Source of the DNA: Echinarachnius parma | Taxonomy: Eukaryota; Echinodermata; Echinoidea; Clypeasteroida; Echinarachniidae | Direction of reading: 5' to 3' | DNA: 64,000 bases | Assembly: GCA_037951105.1 (NCBI GenBank) | Contig: JBAMJV010004288.1 | Location: forward strand, 1 to 64,000 | Shown here: piece by piece, positions 1 through 11,653 of the stretch | How the letters are laid out: the number at the start of each line of letters is the position of its first letter | Position numbering within the stretch: position 1 is the first letter of the stretch | Notes under the pieces: model-generated | What the model was told of the DNA's origin: nothing | The model's input: the letters and a program-made list of their open reading frames with translations, nothing else | The model's database searches: none | Made by a program: the position numbers and the translations under genes

Positions 1-215
1 CTATCAGTTTGAAGAACTGCCAAATGATTTAAGCCAATATGTTCAATCAATCACTTGATTTCGTATTTTATATAAATAAATTGGCTTACGTAGTCTTAAA
101 AGTAGAGAATATAAGATATTCTAACGAAAAAGTCACTACGTTATGGAAATGAATACATTTGCATTCGTTAAGAAAAATATTTTATCAGTTTTTAAATTGA
201 ATTGTTAACTTTATA
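1..215. repeat. Diverged direct repeat, copy 1
   Basis: This stretch (caatcacttgatttcgtatt, ggcttacgtagtctt, gtcactacgttatggaaatg) recurs at 2458-2660 in the same orientation at roughly 85% identity by eye. The window edge cuts this copy. No terminal TG..CA or long ORF between the copies supports an LTR element, so it is either an old local duplication or two copies of a dispersed repeat. Confidence 0.6.
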
Positions 216-732
216 GTTATTTGTGTTTTTGTATGCATATGCAGTGGACCGTATAGCAGAAGTAGGATGCCGATGATGCCTCTTATTATGCTGGCTTTAT
301 CATTGATATCGTGTACGTTCAAACTGACACTGCATAATGTGCAGTGAATTGTATAACCAATTGACGTTAACGGGATCTAGTAACTCTGTTGACATGTGCA
401 AAAAGTGATGAGTGGTTGGTACAATATATATTGTAGTTATCTGAAATGTCCACAGGGTATTGTGTGGAAATATCAAGTCGAATGGACTTCATATGGCCGA
501 GTAATAAGTAATTTTTTTTTTACTAACTCATTGCATTCACTTTGTACACGGACTTCGCGGTCCAGTGGATAATTTAACATCTGAACACTTTAATCGTAAA
601 TATCTTTTTAACGAAGGGGAAATTTGAAACCTGTCTCATGCTTTTATTGCTAATACGAATACAACAAGGTATGAGGTAACCGCTGGAATTCAAATTGGAT
701 TTTAAAGATATGGACAATGTTAATAAGTGCCT

Positions 733-930
733 TTAAATAGATATTTGAGCTTTGGTATAGAGGGCGCTACAATAAAATTAATACTTATATTTGTGAGGTA
801 ATGAAAAACTCAGTGACAAATTTGAAAATATGCATATAATGAAAATAACATGATAAACTTTATTTGGTAAAAATCGTTTCCGCTGAAATATCTATTAATA
901 TATCCGATCGTCAAGGTTAAACATCGCGTG
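733..930. mobile_element. Truncated copy of the TTAA-flanked MITE family
   Basis: It starts at a TTAA and reads into ttggtatagagggcgct, gaggtaatgaaaaactcagt and aaactttatttggtaaaaatcg. These are the same internal blocks seen in the complete family members at 53738-54279 and 36052-36627. The right terminus is not recognisable here, so this is a 5' fragment. Confidence 0.55.
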
Positions 931-2457
931 ATATATATTTCTATGATTCCCTTTATCAACGCGAAACAATTGCTACTTCAAATCTCTAGTTTAAGTTAAA
1001 TATTGATATTTTGTCGGACTAACTTATCATTCTTATCTCAAACGAATTTAATCATATCAGTCATTTTGAAGGAGAGGCATGTCACGCGATGATTACACAG
1101 TCAGATATGGTTACTAACCTTACAAGTAAAGTGGGGCACACAGGCACTTGATTCATTGACACAATACACCTTCCCCCTCCTCGACGTTTTGCGTGATAAT
1201 TCCGCAACGCGCGCAGGTATCCCCGCGCGACTTTGAGTTCTTTCATTGAAGTCTTGCGCGACTTTTGAGACCAAATTTGCGACGACCGGGTATACTGTCC
1301 CGAAGTCACGTGACCTTTGGTAAATGAATGTCGGCCCGAAAATCGCTCAATTTTGTGATTTGTGTACAAATCCAATGGAAATTGATTTTTTCCTAGATTA
1401 TACAAAACCTTTATTATTTTTCATTCTTATCACTGCAATTGTCTAATTTTGAGCTAAAAGTGGTTGGATTATGGGCAATAATTTATTCCATTGCAAAAAA
1501 CAATAAAACATATGTCGACAAAACAATGTAATCCATAAGACATTCTAAAAACAAAGAAATACATAAAGAAAATCTTGTTGTCGCAATTTCTAATGTTGAA
1601 AACCTGTTGATTAAGTAAAAAAGAATATTCATGCACAAAATTAGCATATTCTGAGCAATATTTAGGGATTAACAGACAAAAAGGGGATTCCTGCAAAAAT
1701 TAGCATAATTAATCAGAAATTGATAATTTTTCAAAAAATAACAATTAAATCTTGTAGATTATGTCGCAAGCTATTTGTGTGACAATTTTCGTGGCGACCG
1801 CTTGTTTTTCGGGAGAAGGAATCCAACCTCCCCCCCCCCCCCCGGCTCTAGCATAGCCTAAATAACCCGGCCTGATTAGGGTTAAAATTCATGTAATCTT
1901 GACAATTTTGTTTGCTTGTTTACTTTGCACTTAGCGTTACTCAACTGCAACAACTTTTAATTCATTATTTGTTTAAGTAATGTGTGTGAGAGTTCAAGAT
2001 ACTTAACAATGTCGGTGTTGTCTGAAGTTATAAAATGGTGATGACAAAGTGTATCAAGCACGATATCAAATACTTAAAACACGTTTTATTATGTAGATGA
2101 AATTACATCATATGATATTAAGTTCTGGGAAATTTGGGCTTATGAACTTGTACGTTATGAAATTAATTCAGAGTTGATAAACCACATACTAAATCCTTGT
2201 TTTCATGAATACCATTAATACTAATAAATTAAGAGCCCGGTACAATACTACCTCATAACATAGTTTGACCAATATTGTCTAAACAAGCGAGACAGGGGAC
2301 TATCAACCCTACGTAGAAAGTAACTTAATATACTGAATCTAGGAATTAGAAAGCTTAATAGCGTGTAACATTCATTATTGAAGTTATATTCTCGATTTCG
2401 ATTATAATAGTTGGTACAGTTGATAGCAAAGAATATTAAATACAATACCTGAATTAT
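931..2457. other. Non-coding AT-rich stretch, no gene seen
   Basis: Only short ORFs without domain resemblance occur here. A GC-richer patch lies near 1190-1350 (cgcgcgcaggtatccccgcg), and a poly-C run lies at about 1831-1843. I see no splice-bounded coding exon and no recognisable RNA gene. Confidence 0.5.
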
Positions 2458-2660
2458 CCTTTATCATTTTGAAGAAATGACAAATGATTAAAAAAAATCT
2501 GTTTAATCAATCACTTGATTTCGTATTTGATATAGATCGGCTTACGTAGTCTTAAATGTAGAAAATATAAGATATTCTTACGAGAGAGTCACTACGTTAT
2601 GGAAATGAATACGTTTGTATTCTCTAAGAAATACATTTTATCAGTTTGTAAATTAAATTC
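2458..2660. repeat. Diverged direct repeat, copy 2
   Basis: Same-orientation counterpart of 1-215, sharing caatcacttgatttcgtatt, cttacgtagtctta and gtcactacgttatggaaatg. The spacing of about 2.46 kb and the absence of coding sequence between the copies leave its origin open. Confidence 0.6.
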
Positions 2661-4357
2661 TAACCCAATTAACGACGCGTCCCGAAATATTTAATTCATT
2701 AGTCTGGTAGCCAACTCTGAAAAAGAGGCCTAGAAATCGATTTAGGGAGTTCTGAATTTTAGGGGTTGGAGACAAGTATTTTCTGAAAGAGTATACCCTA
2801 GAGGAGTGTCAGAGTTTGCTTGTCTCCCTAATTGAAAATTGGTTTCTTGGGTGATATATGGTTGCCGTAAATTTTATAGAAATTTACAATGTTTCGAGAA
2901 AAGGGAGTGCCCCTCTTTTTGTTGCCATATAAACCTCAAATATTATAGATCATGATTTTTAAAATTTATTCTGAAAAGATTAGGACTTGACAATGTATTT
3001 TAGTGGAGTTATGAATTTTAGGATTTTTGTTATTACCTACAGATTAATAAAATGTTGGACGACGGTTTAATAACCGAATCTCACATTAATCTGTCTAGCT
3101 CCCTCTACGTTCGCTGTTGGATTGTGTATGTGGTATGAATGTGATGACCACCACCCATAATACATAGCGCCACCATTGAGAGAGATCTGCACAACGAGAG
3201 AGATCTGCACAACAGCTGTGATCGCTATGGCTACGGCTATGAAATTTCATACGCAGCATAATACAAGTATTATGCAGATCTGTACCAAATTTGAAGCATT
3301 TGGGCATTTTTGGGCACTCCGTGTAAGGCTATGATGAGTGAACTTTCTTGCAAAAAAGATGTTTTTAGATGTAGAATTTAAAAAAAAGATGATTAGACTT
3401 TCACCGGGCAAGGACAAAAGGTAAAGGTCAGAGTTCACAGGTAAACGTACACAAATTAATGGAAGAATCATGTTTTTGTACATTGTACTGATATCTTTCA
3501 TCTTCAAATGAATGTGCTTTACTGAAACTGCTGGAAACAAATAATTCTGGATATAATGTATTCCTACGATTCCAAAGCTGTATTTTCTGTCATCTAGGAC
3601 CATTTTACAAGGGAGATATGACATCTTTATGGTAACACTGTAAATGCCGCGATATAGTCCAATGTACACATTACATGTGTTACCCTATGCATAATGTATG
3701 GAATGCTTCAAACATTTGCTAGTCTATAGGGATGTCTGGAAAAGTTAAACGCTAAGGTTATTCAGCAATATAAACTAAGAAATGAGTTGTTGTTAGCATA
3801 ACTTAGGTATGCTCAATACGATAAGCCTTGTTTCAAAGTGAAACTGTTATTTGTTGACCCCCTAATCTGCATAAACAAAATGGCCGCCGAAATTGTAATT
3901 TACAAACATTCTCATATCGTATATAATATGTCATGCACAGATAGGAGTTACAAATTTAATATTTCTACCTATTTAATGATAGTCATGCAGATAATGCAAA
4001 CCTTGATATCGGAGTAAGTGATAATTACGCTTACGAATATGGAAATTAGTGACTGGAATTAAAGGACAATGAAATGAGTTTTTGGATGCTCTATAAGACA
4101 CTGAAAAGGATGAATACTCCCTGAAACAATCGGTCAAGAAATAAGAAAAATATGGCTCTTTGAAAAGAGCCATTTATTTATACGAGTGACTCAAATTGGT
4201 AACGTACTCTGGCAAAGTTGTGGACAACTCCCCATACATTGTGTACACAACATTTAAATGTTGTTAAATTTTCTCAAAATACATGTTTACCCTTCATTTG
4301 AGTTTAACATATGTTTTGTAGAATGCATTTATACATAACATATCATGAATTGGGGAA
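2661..4357. other. Non-coding stretch with small repeats, no gene seen
   Basis: Contains an 18-bp unit (gagagagatctgcacaac) twice in tandem at about 3177-3213. The part near 4085-4210 shares short blocks (gccaatttgag, aaagagccat) in inverted orientation with 10056-10150, suggesting a dispersed repeat. The 140-codon minus-strand ORF at 3247-3669 shows no recognisable domain and is not called a gene. Confidence 0.45.
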
Positions 4358-4387
4358 TTCAAATTCAAATTCAAACTTCGTTTTATT

Positions 4388-4556
4388 TAATTTTTCTCAG
4401 AACATAATATAACAAAATATTGATTTACAATTCAGTACATAATATAACGAAATATTGATTTACAATTTAGTACATAATATAACAAAATATTGATTTACAA
4501 TTCAGTATATAATATAACAAAATATTGATTTACAATTCAGTAGATAATATAATGGA
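4388..4556. repeat. 37-bp tandem repeat, about 4 copies
   Basis: The unit (cataatataacaaaatattg plus atttacaattcagta) is repeated about four times with single-base differences. It lies just inside the 3' end of the LINE, probably in its 3' UTR. Confidence 0.85.
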
Positions 4557-5225
4557 ACAAAATGAGCGTATACAGTAATATAATATATTATAAAATAACG
4601 TTATCCATTTTAAGCAAACAAAACAAAGAATCCTTTCCGTTTCTTTTTTTATTTGTAAATATCATGGATTGAAACAAATTGAGGGATCCACTGAAAAGCC
4701 TTGCTTGTAAATTGTGGATCCCTCAACAAAAAATGAAAAATAAAGCACAACTGACAATTGCAATGATACATGAAGAAAAGAAGCAAACATGACATACACA
4801 AATGAGGCGCAAGCTCATTAAAAAAGTAAGTATATCAAAAATCAGTTATGGAAGCCTATGAAGAATCAGAACAATGAAAAGACAAGACAACACACAAGAC
4901 TATATACAAGACACACGCAAACGTATACCACATGCTCTAACATAGAATACATTAATAGGAATAAGAGTGAAGAAAATCAAAGAAGACAAATAAGGACAAA
5001 TAGGACCGGGACTATGTAAGGCCAACTGTTATGCTGCTGGATGACTAGACTTGACTACACGGTAAATAAAAATAGAAAAAATAAAATAAATATTCCGAGT
5101 GCAAGGATGATGACTTATTATTTAGTAGCAAGTGAATAAAGAAAAGTCAATAAAGAAAAAAACATAAATCAAAAACATAACAAAATCATCATTTAAGGAA
5201 TTCCTAAATTTTGGACCATTGTACA

Positions 5226-7266
5226 TTAAAGTGTTTTTGGCAAATAACGTGCGTAATAGAGAAAGATGAAACTCATTAGATCGCCGTGTAGGATAGTTAT
5301 GAAAAGATTGATTTTTTTTGGAAATATACTATCAAAAATATGAGGCAGTGTATTGTTATTATAATTGTACATAAATTGACCGAGCTGAAGTGAATAAAGG
5401 TCTTGTACTTTCATTATTTTTTCCCCAAAGAATAAGGAATCTGTATGAGAACGTATGGCAGAGTTACATATAATGCGAAGTGACTTTTTTTGTAATAACA
5501 ATATTCGGTTTAATAATGTTTGATGAGCATTGCCCCATGCCAGAATGCCATAGTTCAAATATGGTAAAATTAGAGACGAATAAATCATAAGCAGACTTGG
5601 TAACGGGATATAATGTTTTTATTTATTAATTATGCCTATGTTGCGCGAAATAGTTATCTATGTGATGTTTCCAAGAAAGCATATTATCAACTGTTAGACC
5701 AAGAAATTTAATTTGAGAAACATTTTCAAGAGGAGTGCCATCAAAAATAATATTTATTGGTAATGTATCTAGAATGTTACTAAAAAGCATGTATTTTATT
5801 TTCTGAAAGTTAAGAGATAACTTATTGGATCGTATCCACTGTGTAACTTTTGTAAGTTCAGAGTTTATTGTACGTACAAGAGTATGTGAATCTTTATGGG
5901 AAAAAATACATTTGAGTCATCTGCGACAAGAATAAATGTGAGGACATCAGATGATCTACAAAAATCGTTTATGTATACCAAAAACAAAAGTCGACCTAGA
6001 AGACTGCCCTGAGGTACAACACAACGGATATTGTTTTCTATCGGTTAAGTAATTCCTGAACCACTCCCAGGACTTTCCTCGTATTCCATAATGAGATAAT
6101 TTGTAAAGTAAAATGTCATGATTAATAGTATCGAAGGCCTTGGAGTAGTCCAGGAAGATACCAACCAAATAAGAACAATTATCAATGGCATGTGCCACTT
6201 TATCTACAAACGTAAGCAAGGCATGAATAGTACTGTGCTTTTCTCGAAACCCATACTGGGAATTTGTACAAATATTATGTCAAATTCAAAATTTAACTGT
6301 TCTAGTATAAATATTTTTTTTCTAAAATTAGTCAAATATGAAATTGGTCTATAATTGCTAGTATCAAGTTCATCTTGTTTTTGTATACAAGGGAATAACC
6401 TTTGCAATTTTCATGTGATCAGGAAATTGTCATGTACCAGAGGATCAAGAATTGAGGGTATAACACCCTTTACAATAAAGTTATTAATCTCGTCATGACC
6501 TGAACTCTTTTTATTTTTCGTCCAGATACAATATCAATCACCTCCTGTCTAACTACTGGAACAAGGAAAGTGGAATTTGGATTACGCGGGCCCAACAAGT
6601 CGGACAAATGTTTATTTGCTGGGGGAATATTTGCAGCTAGATTTTCTCCAATCAAAGAGAAATGATTATTACAAATATCATCTACCTTGTAAGGATCTCT
6701 TATAGTTATATCATTGGATTTGATTTGTGTAATGTTTGATTTCTCATTCGATAGATTCATGGCCTGTTTAATAATATTCCATGTATTTTTAATATCTTGC
6801 TTTTATATAGTTCTAGCTGGTTAGCATAATATATTTTTTTTTTCCACGCGTAATATTCTGGTCAATGTGTATTTGTAAGTAGTATACTTAATTTTAGAAT
6901 GATCTGTATTTTTAAATCTTATATTTATAATATAAATAAAATTTTCCTATTAATGGAATGTAAAAGGGATTTTGAAATCCAAGGAATTCTGGGGGTTGTT
7001 TTAAACTTAGCATATTTATCTTTACATTTATGAATATTATCTTCTAGCTGTTTATTAAATATGTTTATGAAATTATTATACGAAATATTAACATCATCAT
7101 TATCATACACAGAAGACCAATCAACGGCATCTAAACTAGCTCCAAGTCTAGCAATGTTTTCGGGTGTAGTTTTACGGTAAAACGGGCGTGGAAGGCTATT
7201 GTAAATTGGATGCTTCAAATCAAAGTGAGTCATAATAGGAAAATTGTCAGTTATATCAGAAAGCAC
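5226..7266 (-). pseudogene. Broken LINE reverse transcriptase ORF2
   Basis: Successive minus-strand frames carry, in order: an endonuclease-end or linker part (7266-6925, with SDITDNFPIMTHFD); a pre-RT linker (6760-6470); the RT entry motif SNYRPIS (near 6350); the palm motif FLDYSKAFDTINHDILLYKL (near 6160-6100); and a VADDS catalytic motif (near 5920-5900). The post-palm and thumb region follows (5588-5226, LPYLNYGILAWGN and LLQKKSLRIICN). The fragments lie in different frames with intervening stops, so no complete enzyme can be made. It would have served target-primed reverse transcription of the LINE RNA. Confidence 0.8.
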
Positions 7267-7580
7267 AACAAGAGAATCCGGAGACGGAGTAATATTACAA
7301 AAAAAACATGGAAAGTGTGACTATGAAGACTAATGTGAAAATTGGAACATTTGTGTACAAAACATATGGGTAGTCTACACCAGTGGCGTAATGAGCAAAA
7401 ACTTTTTGGGGGGCAGAACCAAATCCGTATCACCACCGGATATTGCGAAAGAGCTTTTTTTGCTAAGGGGGGGGGGGGGGGGGGTTGACCCAATGACGAT
7501 GCGGAGCATCGTCCACGAGGCGCGAAGCGGCGATTTTTTGCTATTTTGAACCCCCGTAAGTGATGTCTTTTGCTAAGTGT

Positions 7581-7912
7581 GACGTGGTGTGGCAAGATCG
7601 GTAGAGCGCGCGCTTTCTGATCTCGAGATCCCGAGTTCGAACCCAGCACACTCCGTTTGTCCTTCAGCAAGATAATTAATCCACATTGCTGCTCTCTACC
7701 CAGGAGTATAAATGGGTACTTGGTCGGGTGTTAATTAGCCTTCAGCGCCCGGTGGGCTGTTGGGCTAGTAGGCCTATGCTCCCCAGGGAGTTGAGATGGT
7801 GCGCAAGATAATTGTGCGGGTTTGACCTGTACCTGATGACCAAGGGTAATAATAAAGCGCTTAGAAACATTGTATTAAGCGCTATATAAATGTAATATAT
7901 TATTATTATTAA
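7581..7912 (+). mobile_element. tRNA-derived SINE, copy A (inside the hAT element)
   Basis: The head reads like a tRNA, with an A-box-like ggcaagatcggtagagcgc and a B-box-like gagttcgaaccc. It is followed by a ~230-bp body and a tail aagcgctatataaatgtaat ending in (TTA)n. The tail type suggests mobilisation by an L2/CR1-type LINE. It lies wholly within the hAT element, so it inserted later or was carried along. Confidence 0.75.
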
Positions 7913-8730
7913 GGGGGGTTTGAACCAATGACGATGCGGAGCATGCGGCGATTTTTTTGTTGCTATTTTGACCCCCCGTAAGTGATGTTTTCCACATCAC
8001 AAATTTAACTTGGCAGCCCAAGGGGAGGGGTTTAAACCGCCTAACCCCCCCCCCCCCCCCGTAGGTCCGCCACTGCGAAGGAGCGAAGCGACTGAGCGGG
8101 GGGTGGGGGTGGGAGGGGGGTGTCCCCCCTCCCACGGTAGGGAGCTTTTGCATTTTTGCACTTGAAACTGTGCAATCTGGTCCATACAATCATGTACCTG
8201 GAAAAGAAATTCTGACTATACGACATTTAGTATAATGTGGGTTACCCGGGGGGGGGGGGGGGGGTACTCAGGATTATAGTCGGACGGGGTTGTGCGGCTG
8301 AAACCTCCCAACCCTTACCCACATCCAAGGGTCCTTTTGCTGTAAATAGGTACTCATGTCTATGGATTTTTTTTTTTAAATGGACCCATGTCTAAGGATT
8401 TTTTGTGAAAATTGGACCCATGTCTGAGGATTTCGAACTTTAAATATTACATTTTTTAGCTGTAATATAAAACAATGGCCAATCATTGTGCATTTTTGTA
8501 TTAGTAGTGAACTGTACCATACTACAGGGGCGGCGCCAGGGTATTTTCCTAGGGAGGGCGAATGTGTATACATTGAGGGTGCGAAGCGACCGAGTGCGGG
8601 GAGGGCAATTTTTACACTAGAATGGAGCTATCTGGTGCATATCGGAGGTGAAATTCTCAAGTTTTTCAAATGATTGAAAACAGTGAATAGTCTTCAATTA
8701 TGATGCGGTAATTTGCATACATATTAATAA

Positions 8731-9380
8731 TGCGAGCGAGCGGAGCGAGCTTGAACATTTTAGCTATTTCACAGCGAAAAAATTGCCATTTGTTTCAATA
8801 TTATTGTATGGGTATATTCGTTTTTATTACTTATGATATGGCGTTATGAAGGGTAATATATAAACACTCGAGGTTGTGAAATATCATTTATTCGAGCGAG
8901 CGGAGCGAGCTTGAAATTTTTAGCAATTTCGCATCGGAACATTTTTTGTTCCAATATTATTGTATAGGTATCTTCGTTTTTACAATATGGCGTTATGAAC
9001 GGTAACATATAAACACCCGAGGTTGTGAAATATCATGTATGCGAGCGAGCGAAGCGAGCTTGAAAATTTTAGCAATTTCACAGCGGAAAATTGTCATTTG
9101 TTTCAATATTGTATGGGTATATTCGTTTTATTACTTATGATATGGCGTTATATAACACCCCAGGTTGTGTAATATCATGTATGCGAGCGAGCGGAGCGAG
9201 CTTGAACATTTTTGCAATTTCACATCGGAAAATTGTCATTTGTTTCAATATTGTATGGGTATATTCGTTTTATTACTTATGATATGGCGTTATATAACAC
9301 CCGAGGTTGTGAAATATCATGTATGCGAGCGAGCGGAGCGAGCTTGAAAATTTTAGCAATTTCACATCGGCAAATCCCAA
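8731..9380. repeat. ~140-160-bp minisatellite with gcgagcgagcggagcgagc core, copy A
   Basis: The core occurs at about 8731, 8892, 9041, 9181 and 9325, each followed by ttgaaaattttagcaatttc, gatatggcgttat and ggttgtgaaatatcatgta. Five units with periods of 161, 149, 140 and 144 bp. The ORFs here are by-products of the repetition. Confidence 0.9.
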
Positions 9381-10205
9381 AATCCCGGAACAATGAGGGA
9401 GAAAAGAGGGGAAAGGAATAAATGAAAAAAGGGACCCATGTCTAAGGATTTTTAAAATGAAAATGGGACCCATGTCTAAGGATCTTTTTTGTAAAGGTCA
9501 CCCTTCCCAGCGGCACATCCCCGTATACCAATATACGTGAGTACCCCCCCCCCCCCCCCCCCGCCCCCGGGGTGCGTTAGTGCGTCATCATCGTCATGAT
9601 TCTTAACCAGAAGAGGTTATGATTGATTCGTGAAGAAAAACAAAAATGCACCCCCAAAATAATATTCGCAAAGTGACATATTCAGTTCAAACAGTGCATC
9701 AAAAGCATTATTTTATGACAACACATGAACATTGTATTCCAGACGTATACAAGACCGATTCCCGAGGGAGCGAAACGATAACCGAGAGGGGGAAGGGTGA
9801 TGGGAGGGTGTGATGGTAGGTGGGTGCACGGTAAAGGTGCTTTTGCAATGTTTTAATTGAAATTATGCAATCTGGTGCATACTTGGGAAGGAAATTTGAC
9901 TTGACATGAAGTAAGATCTGAGTTTTCTTGTCTAAAGAAATACTCTTTTCTTTCAATCACTTTTATCGAATTAGATAAAAGCCATCATTTGAATTTATTT
10001 GGGGGGTCAAGCGCCCCCCCATGACCCCCCACCAGTACGCCAGTGGTCTACACACTTATTAGAGTGCGTTGCCAATTTGAGTTCTCCATAGGAATACATG
10101 GACTTTTTCAAAGAGCCATAGTTTTTCTGTTTCTTGCCCGATTATGCTATAACTTTTATAGATTATTCCTCCTAATCTCTTCAGGTTTATGTAAGAAATC
10201 ATATT

Positions 10206-10603
10206 TTCAAAGGGATCTATAGTAACATTGTAAAAATCCCCAAAGTTTACTTGGATCTATAGCGGGTCTAACATACCTGATTGTATTCATACGTATTACC
10301 AACAGAAGCATGGAACATAATTCATTTTTCAAGTTTCTCTTTCATTATAAAGATATGTATCATTAAAGTGTTAAGATTTATAAGTATAGTATGTCCCGGA
10401 TATTTAAAACTGTGTTCAACGTCAGTCCAATGCTCGAATATCACTTTGCCTTTTCACTCACTACTCGACCGTAACATCCATTAAACATGACACTGACACA
10501 CATTTCTAAATGGACATAGCACATGACAAAAAATACCTTTCATCAACCAGTTGCCAGTTTGTGTACATTTCCAAACTGATAGTTACTATACAGTTCCCTT
10601 TAA
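10206..10603. mobile_element. MITE of the AGGGATCTAGTAACATTG family, copy A
   Basis: The left end aaagggatctatagtaacattg mirrors the right end gttactatacagttcccttt, which abuts TTAA at 10600. The same family occurs at 19972-20367 with TTAA on both sides. It is non-coding. Confidence 0.65.
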
Positions 10604-11076
10604 AACATAAGTGTTTTTTTGGGTTCAAGGTACTCGAGCGCACACTGTAGTGTTCTTAATGCCGAGTATGAGGGTTTGGCAAATGAATAAGGACATTTAT
10701 ATTTAAAAAAATGGCCGCTACCATGACAGTCATTATACACTGTTGGTCATAAAGTTGAAATATATTTTTTTTAGATCCGACTTCATTCCTTTACTCTATT
10801 TTTTGCGCCTTATGTACCATTTTTAGACTTAAAAAAATGATTTTAAAATGTTTCCAAACTACCAATGTACAATAAATGGTTGAATGCATTTCCATTAATT
10901 AGTTGAACCTTTTGTTTTGAGCTTTGAAAGGCAGGACCTTTGATGAATAGCCCCTTTCCCTCTCCATAGCGTATGTCCAACAAGTTATCATTATTTGTAA
11001 TTTCTCTGGATTGGCTGTTCAATTTTCGACCAAAATTGGCACAGAAGCTCTCTAGGCCATACCCCGTCCAACGACA

Positions 11077-11460
11077 TTGACTATACGCCAAACGATGCTT
11101 GTGCTCCACCAGGAAGGGGTGTCAACAAGCAATATCCACTATTTCGTTGGAACATCGCAGTTTACGGTCTATAAAATCCTTAGACGTCATCGAGAGGAGG
11201 GTCAATCAAAGCTACGCAAAACTCTAGGACGTCCACGATTGACCACCAGGATAAATCATCGCAAATTGCTTAACCTGTGCCGTAGAAACCGGAAATGCCA
11301 AAATGGAGCCTTCACCATCTATGAAGAAAACACTATGAAATCAACGCCTTCCGCCAGAGATCGCTCTAACATGGTCACCAAGCAAGACAAACTACCAAGT
11401 GTCCACCCCATACCAAGCAACAAAGATTTACCGGACGTCCCTGGACTAGGGAGTACATAA
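11077..11460 (+). pseudogene. Tc1-like transposase N-terminal fragment, copy A
   Basis: The 127-codon frame shows a paired-like helix-turn-helix domain typical of Tc1/mariner transposases. TIRQTMLVLHQEGVSTSNIH is the first helix pair, FTVYKILRRHREEG the recognition helix, and SKLRKTLGRPRLTTR the GRPR linker. It breaks down after about residue 85, and the DDE catalytic domain is absent, so it could not transpose. It adjoins a foldback element arm, and an inverted partial copy flanks the other end of that element at 23697-23903. Confidence 0.7.
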
Positions 11461-11490
11461 GATCGCCGCCTGGATACTCGTGATATGCCA

Positions 11491-11643
11491 TCTTAATGGG
11501 TACGAGCCATACCACCGTTGGGCCGTCACAACCTCAAGTCGTTTTGTGAATGCAGATATCTTGGAGCTTCTCGTGACGTAATCGACGAACCCTTTGTCTT
11601 CCATCTGTTCGGTCAAGAATTGTATGGCTCGTACCCATTAAGA
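11491..11643. mobile_element. Small palindromic MITE, copy A
   Basis: About 153 bp. The left end TCTTAATGGGTACGAGCCAT is mirrored at the right end (ATGGCTCGTACCCATTAAGA). It lies between the Tc1 relic and the foldback arm. The corresponding place on the inverted side (near 23670-23680) lacks it, so it inserted after the arms formed. Confidence 0.8.
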
Positions 11644-11653
11644 TGACCTATCA

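Larger units (their letters stand above)
4358..7372 (-). mobile_element. Degraded CR1/L2-type non-LTR retrotransposon (LINE), copy A
   Basis: Minus-strand reverse-transcriptase remains run from about 7266 down to 5226. They are followed by a 3' tail at 4358-4380 that reads as a short (TTTGAA)n-type repeat on the minus strand, as is common for CR1/L2 elements. The 5' side is cut by the hAT element that begins at 7381. Reading frames are broken several times, so it is immobile. A CR1/L2/Rex placement follows from the wording of the RT motifs; finer classification is not possible by eye. Confidence 0.8.
7381..10045. mobile_element. Non-autonomous hAT-like DNA transposon, copy A
   Basis: The termini read CAGTGGCGTA at 7381 and TACGCCAGTG ending at 10045. 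They are flanked by a perfect 8-bp direct repeat GTCTACAC (7373-7380 and 10046-10053). An 8-bp target duplication with CAG-type ends is the hallmark of the hAT superfamily. The 2.67-kb interior has no transposase. It is filled with a SINE, G/C homopolymer runs, a gcgagcgagcggagcgagc minisatellite and several copies of a gacccatgtctaaggattt motif. It depends on a transposase supplied elsewhere. Confidence 0.85.

Noticed and set aside
1..2660. LTR retrotransposon bounded by the two direct repeats
   Set aside because: No TG..CA termini, primer-binding site or gag/pol-like coding between them.
3247..3669. 140-codon minus-strand ORF
   Set aside because: No domain, no homologous copy, no splice context. 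Length is within chance for AT-rich DNA of this size.
5226..7266. Active LINE reverse transcriptase gene
   Set aside because: Key motifs are in different frames with stops between them, and the 5' side is interrupted by the hAT element.
7581..7660. Functional tRNA gene
   Set aside because: Only A- and B-box-like pieces fit, the cloverleaf is poor, and the sequence continues into a SINE body and tail.
7251..8226. Pro/Gly-rich ORFs around 7.2-8.2 kb and their copies at 13.3-14.3 kb
   Set aside because: They run through the SINE, G/C homopolymers and hAT repeats, and lengths change with homopolymer length between the two copies.
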